This document shows, one piece after another, positions 57,717-61,079 of a DNA stretch of 61,079 bases. The stretch lies in assembly GCA_017617545.1 (NCBI GenBank), contig JAFZVZ010000012.1, forward strand, positions 1 to 61,079. The letters run 5' to 3'. Numbering within the stretch: position 1 is the first letter of the stretch; every line of letters starts with the position of its first letter. Below the pieces are notes generated by a model. The model ran no database searches. It saw only the letters and a list, made by a program, of their open reading frames with translations, and was not told where the DNA came from. A program made the translations under genes and the position numbers. This DNA is from Lachnospiraceae bacterium (GTDB lineage: Bacteria; Bacillota; Clostridia; Lachnospirales; Lachnospiraceae).

Positions 57717-59582
57717 TTATCCTTCGTATCCTAACGCCGCGGCAATCTCCTCAACGGTTGCTCCGCGACTGGGTATCCCGAGTGCGTCCAGCATGGCCTT
57801 TCTCTCTTCGCCTCTTGAATTACTAATGTTCTCAGCACGCCTAAACGTAATTGCTTTGAATGCCTGTTTATAATTATCCTCACTGAGATTGTTCCCATCC
57901 AGGGTAACATCAATTCTCAATCGGGCAATTGCGATTTTTCGCACTATAGCATCATTTTCAGTAACTTCCCGAACCTCCTCCATAGTCAATTCATCATCCT
58001 TCGGACTATTCGGATTCTCGGCCAAAATACTACGCGCGTTCTCTTTGATTTTATCTTTTTTCTTATCAATGTAATCATTGACTACGGTATGTATTCTACT
58101 GCTACTGTTTTTCTTAGCCTTACTCTTAGCTTTGGCATTGGCGATCGCACCGCCGAATTTAAATACCTGCCCCAAAATACCGGACACACCGCTTCCGATC
58201 AAGCCTAACGGTGTCTTTCCTGCCGCCATAGAGAATATGCTTGCGCCGAGACCTGCCAATAAAGATCCGCCTCCGACAATTCCTTCCCTCCATGCTTTAC
58301 CCTTTTCCTGTTGTGCTTTTTCCCTATTGTACGTTTCTGCCTGCGACATGGCATATAGTCTTGCCTTGGCAGCTGCCCTTTGCGCATTCTTCTTTGTGGT
58401 TCCTTGAATTCTTGATTCTTCTATATTACCAATCGTAGTCATGTCTGAAGCTCGGGTATGGGTAGGTTTCTCATTTTTGGAAATACCAGGTTTAGGATCG
58501 GGTTCAGAATCATATATTTTCGATGCTCTATCAGCTACCTTACCGTGTCGAGACGCACTTCTCGCGGCACCAATGGTTTTAAAAGTACTTCCTAACCCCC
58601 CCGCCGCAGCAGATGCAATTCCGACCCACCCAGTTTTATTCGGGTCCGAACCGTTTATCGACATAACTGAAGATGTCAACGAGAGAACGCTGGATGCTAA
58701 GCCAGACAGCCCTGCCATTGTGTCATATTTGACCTGTTTTTTCCTATCCCTCAACCCCTTGTTTTTCGCATTGCGATAATCCCCATAAGTACCATACAAA
58801 CTCGCCATGGAAGATCCCATCGCTGACAGACTGGAGAAAACCCGCAGATAACCGGCCGCCTCGGAACGTTTACCCATGTAATCGTCAGGATGATTCTTGT
58901 CATAATCATCCCCCAGGTTTGCAGCATGAATACCATTGTCGAGATTCAATGCTGATGCTGTAAGAGACATCGCCCCCGCCGCATGTCCAAACCCCGTAGC
59001 TACCTTCTTGACATCCGACGCCATAGCTTCCGGACTTCCCGGATCCTCATCTTCGTCATCAGGCACTTCTCGAGCTTTATGTTTATTTCTATAGTCCTCG
59101 ACTAGCAAATTCCATATGCTTGGAAGTCCTGGCTCCGCTCTTTTACTCTTTGGGCGGGATGTTTTACTCGGTGGCGTGGCTGTGTCTGACGAATCATCCG
59201 AAGCATCATTCGTGGTTGTAGTAGTTGTGACTGACGAATCACCCAGGGAATTTTCTCCGGGTGCCGGCTGTAGTGAAGCAGAACCGGCCTTATGCGGATC
59301 AGGATCATCATCGGATGTCGGAGGTAATTTCGGCGAAGCTTTTGGTGGCGCAGCTGGTGACTTTGCAGGTGTCTTACCATCTTCACTCTGCGGATTGGTT
59401 GTCGTCGTAGTAGTTAGTGCCGCATCGGATGGTGGCGGTGGTACCGGCGGTGCCGGTGGTGTCACATTAGATGTATCGTCTCCCGGAGAATTGGGAGAAA
59501 CATCCGTTTTTTTACCTTTGTGAGCCGGATCAGCCGGCGTACTCGCAACTGCAGGATTCGTATCTTTATCGACAGGCTCCAT
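57717..59582 (-). CDS. Candidate injected payload or accessory protein, paralogue B
   Basis: 621 aa. Residues 1-170 are Pro/Ser/Thr/Asp-rich and apparently disordered, with two TTTTTTN runs. A basic segment (LVEDYRNKHKAREV) follows. The body consists of long Ala/Gly/Ser-rich amphipathic helices, including GLSGLASSVLSLTSSVMSI and GGGSLLAGLGASIFSMAAG, interrupted by Lys-rich linkers. The C-terminal 80 residues (AIARLRIDVTLDGNNLSEDNY..., ending VEEIAAALGYEG) match the neighbouring paralogue. No signal peptide or catalytic motif was recognised. Its place at the head of the locus and the disordered N-terminus, which packages eCIS cargo in known systems, suggest a payload; a structural or chaperone role cannot be excluded. 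Base composition is visibly more A+T-rich than neighbours. Confidence 0.6.
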   Translation of the reverse strand: MEPVDKDTNPAVASTPADPAHKGKKTDVSPNSPGDDTSNVTPPAPPVPPPPSDAALTTTTTTNPQSEDGKTPAKSPAAPPKASPKLPPTSDDDPDPHKAGSASLQPAPGENSLGDSSVTTTTTTNDASDDSSDTATPPSKTSRPKSKRAEPGLPSIWNLLVEDYRNKHKAREVPDDEDEDPGSPEAMASDVKKVATGFGHAAGAMSLTASALNLDNGIHAANLGDDYDKNHPDDYMGKRSEAAGYLRVFSSLSAMGSSMASLYGTYGDYRNAKNKGLRDRKKQVKYDTMAGLSGLASSVLSLTSSVMSINGSDPNKTGWVGIASAAAGGLGSTFKTIGAARSASRHGKVADRASKIYDSEPDPKPGISKNEKPTHTRASDMTTIGNIEESRIQGTTKKNAQRAAAKARLYAMSQAETYNREKAQQEKGKAWREGIVGGGSLLAGLGASIFSMAAGKTPLGLIGSGVSGILGQVFKFGGAIANAKAKSKAKKNSSSRIHTVVNDYIDKKKDKIKENARSILAENPNSPKDDELTMEEVREVTENDAIVRKIAIARLRIDVTLDGNNLSEDNYKQAFKAITFRRAENISNSRGEERKAMLDALGIPSRGATVEEIAAALGYEG

Positions 59583-59609
59583 TACAAATTGCCCCCCTTC
59601 AATAATTCA

Positions 59610-61079
59610 TTACCCTCCGGTAATAACTTTTGCTATTTCCTCAATTGAAGCATTGTTTGCTAACCCAAGTTCTCCAAGCATAGTTGCTTTATTGGGCGAA
59701 TTGTAAATATTTCTTGCACGTCTCAATGCCAAAAATTTAAACGCAGCAGTCTTTTCTTCATCACTTAACGGCTGATCCACTATATCAACATCAAGGCCAA
59801 GCCTTCCGACAATAATACGCTGTTTCTCATTATCCTTAAGCGGTTGGTTTTCCAACAAAACATTAACAAAAGGGTCGTTTCTAAACGCGGCAGCTGTTTC
59901 TATCCGGTCTTTTTTGTACCCAATGTAATGATTGATATAGTCCAGTTTTTTTGTTTTGATTTCTTTCTTTGCGTCAGTATCTGAGTTTTCCTCAGCACAT
60001 CTACCGCCATATTTCAACACAGATCCGATTAAATCCGTCCCTAACAATGCTAGCTTTCCCAAAGGAGACTGAACATTTGCGAACGACTTCACTCCGGAGG
60101 AAATCAAGCCCAACGCAGATTGTGCGAATCCAAATCCACCTTTCACAATTTGATTTCCTTTAATCCCATTGAAATCATGTGCCATGCGCATAGCATAGTT
60201 TCTAGCCTTAAAGTCATGCCCGGGTTTATTTCCTGTATGTGCTGCCAATGGTTGATTTTGTTGAAAACCGTAATTTTGCGCCGTTAGGTCCCGAATTCTC
60301 TTATGTTCACTTCTGCCCGCTATACCTGATATCATTTTTGAAGTGTTTCCAACAAAACTGCCGATGCTCCCCAAAAAGCCAATAATTTTTGCAGCTTCTC
60401 CACGATCCTTCAAAACGTCTTTTTCTTGGTCTGTCAGTTTCAAATCCGGATTGGTTTTTTCCGCATCAAGACTAAGTCCCCAGTATTTTACAGCCTTCGA
60501 TGTTGCGGAAAGCAAGCCAGTCGCAGAACCACTGATATTGCCTATCATGGAAGCCCACGCCTGTGCTTTTTTTCTTTTTTTAGTACGAACCTTATTCTTG
60601 CCAATCGCTTTTCTGTTCTCATTAGCTTTTCGTGCGCTGCTTACAAACGACCACAATGGTAATGCTGCCGACAAACCTCCAAACACCTGATCGGCAAGCG
60701 GATCAGCCTCTGCTATATTATTATTAAGCTCAGCACCTCGTTTCCAATAGCTTTCGGCATCGAAAACCAAACCTGCTGCTGTAGCGGCTCTATCTCCCCA
60801 TTTAAAAATCTTATCCTCTGTTGATTCTTCGTCTGAAGCACCGGCCTGATTACCTCTTCGATGATTCCTTCGATAGTCAGTAACCAAACGCCGCTTCAGC
60901 ATGCTGGCTCTACCCTCAGCTGCCGCAGCTTGAGCAGCTCCGGCTTGTGGCAGAGCCGGTGGTGCCGGGGGGGCCGGTGGCGCGTTAGGTACCGGCGGGG
61001 CCGGTGGCGCTGCAGGTGCCGGTGCCGCTGCCGCGTCAGGTACAGGTGCTGGTGCCGCTGCCACGTCAGGTACAGGTGC
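59610..61079 (-). CDS. Candidate injected payload or accessory protein, paralogue A (5' partial)
   Basis: The frame is open to the right edge, so the start lies outside. The visible part is about 489 aa: an Ala/Pro repeat region (APVPD-type, then APPAPPVP-type) over about 55 residues, a basic segment (RLVTDYRRNHRRGN), Gly/Ala/Ser-rich helices (SMIGNISGSATGLLSATSKA; KGGFGFAQSALGLISSGVKS), and a C-terminal module (GRLGLDVDIVDQPLSDEEK..., RRARNIYNSPNK, ending IEEIAKVITGG). Segment order and C-terminus match the 621-aa gene 27 bp downstream, so the two are paralogues. A GTG at 61064 lies within the repeat and is not the start. Confidence 0.6.
   Translation of the reverse strand, partial: APVPDVAAAPAPVPDAAAAPAPAAPPAPPVPNAPPAPPAPPALPQAGAAQAAAAEGRASMLKRRLVTDYRRNHRRGNQAGASDEESTEDKIFKWGDRAATAAGLVFDAESYWKRGAELNNNIAEADPLADQVFGGLSAALPLWSFVSSARKANENRKAIGKNKVRTKKRKKAQAWASMIGNISGSATGLLSATSKAVKYWGLSLDAEKTNPDLKLTDQEKDVLKDRGEAAKIIGFLGSIGSFVGNTSKMISGIAGRSEHKRIRDLTAQNYGFQQNQPLAAHTGNKPGHDFKARNYAMRMAHDFNGIKGNQIVKGGFGFAQSALGLISSGVKSFANVQSPLGKLALLGTDLIGSVLKYGGRCAEENSDTDAKKEIKTKKLDYINHYIGYKKDRIETAAAFRNDPFVNVLLENQPLKDNEKQRIIVGRLGLDVDIVDQPLSDEEKTAAFKFLALRRARNIYNSPNKATMLGELGLANNASIEEIAKVITGG

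Overview
The window looks like a chromosomal segment of an anaerobic Firmicute, probably of the class Clostridia and Lachnospiraceae-like. This is inferred from strong AGGAGG-type ribosome binding sites, TTGACA/TATAAT promoters with 17-bp spacers, a T-box ahead of the trp operon, [FeFe]-hydrogenase maturases, YtrA-type GntR and XRE regulators, and paired ECF sigma/anti-sigma genes. No rRNA, tRNA, CRISPR array or insertion sequence was recognised.

Layout. 1-1305: 3' part of a repeat-rich, Cna_B-like surface protein. 1.4-9.1 kb: fucose-isomerase-family enzyme, a heterodimeric ABC exporter pair, a 5'-nucleotidase and a small lipoprotein. 9.3-22.5 kb (minus strand): two ECF sigma factor/membrane anti-sigma pairs, bioY, tldD/tldE, a higB/higA toxin-antitoxin pair, an NlpC/P60 lipoprotein, a MerR regulator, a methyltransferase and an unannotated 25-codon gene with its own promoter and terminator. 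22.7-24.8 kb (plus): GntR-ABC-permease operon. 24.8-28.8 kb (minus): hydE-hydG-hydF, with the hydrogenase itself absent. 29.0-31.7 kb (plus): a GMP synthetase lacking the amidotransferase domain, an XRE regulator and a structured small RNA made of two tandem modules. 31.7-40.9 kb: small enzymes, regulators, a chimeric gene remnant and a LysR/MetE-like divergon.

41.0-48.7 kb: complete trpEGDCFBA operon on the minus strand behind a UGG-specifier T-box. It is interrupted between trpG and trpD by about 0.5 kb of repeat-rich DNA, and a REP-like structured element lies between the T-box terminator and trpE. 49.5-50.1 kb: an HD-domain phosphohydrolase.

50.3-61.1 kb (minus, running off the right edge): an extracellular contractile injection system (eCIS) locus. 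Two large paralogous proteins with disordered Pro/Ala-rich N-termini are encoded first, followed by a STAND/BTAD regulator, an AAA+ ATPase, an unrecognised basic protein, the sheath and the tube. The paralogous proteins are candidate payloads. Baseplate, spike and cap genes are not in the window.

The most unusual signals are the eCIS locus with its unrecognised protein family, the pseudo-symmetric small RNA at 31446-31656, the orphan 25-aa gene at 19360-19437, helically phased ACTGTT repeats at 22657-22698, and strong over-representation of the octamer CGGAAAAT/ATTTTCCG across the window.
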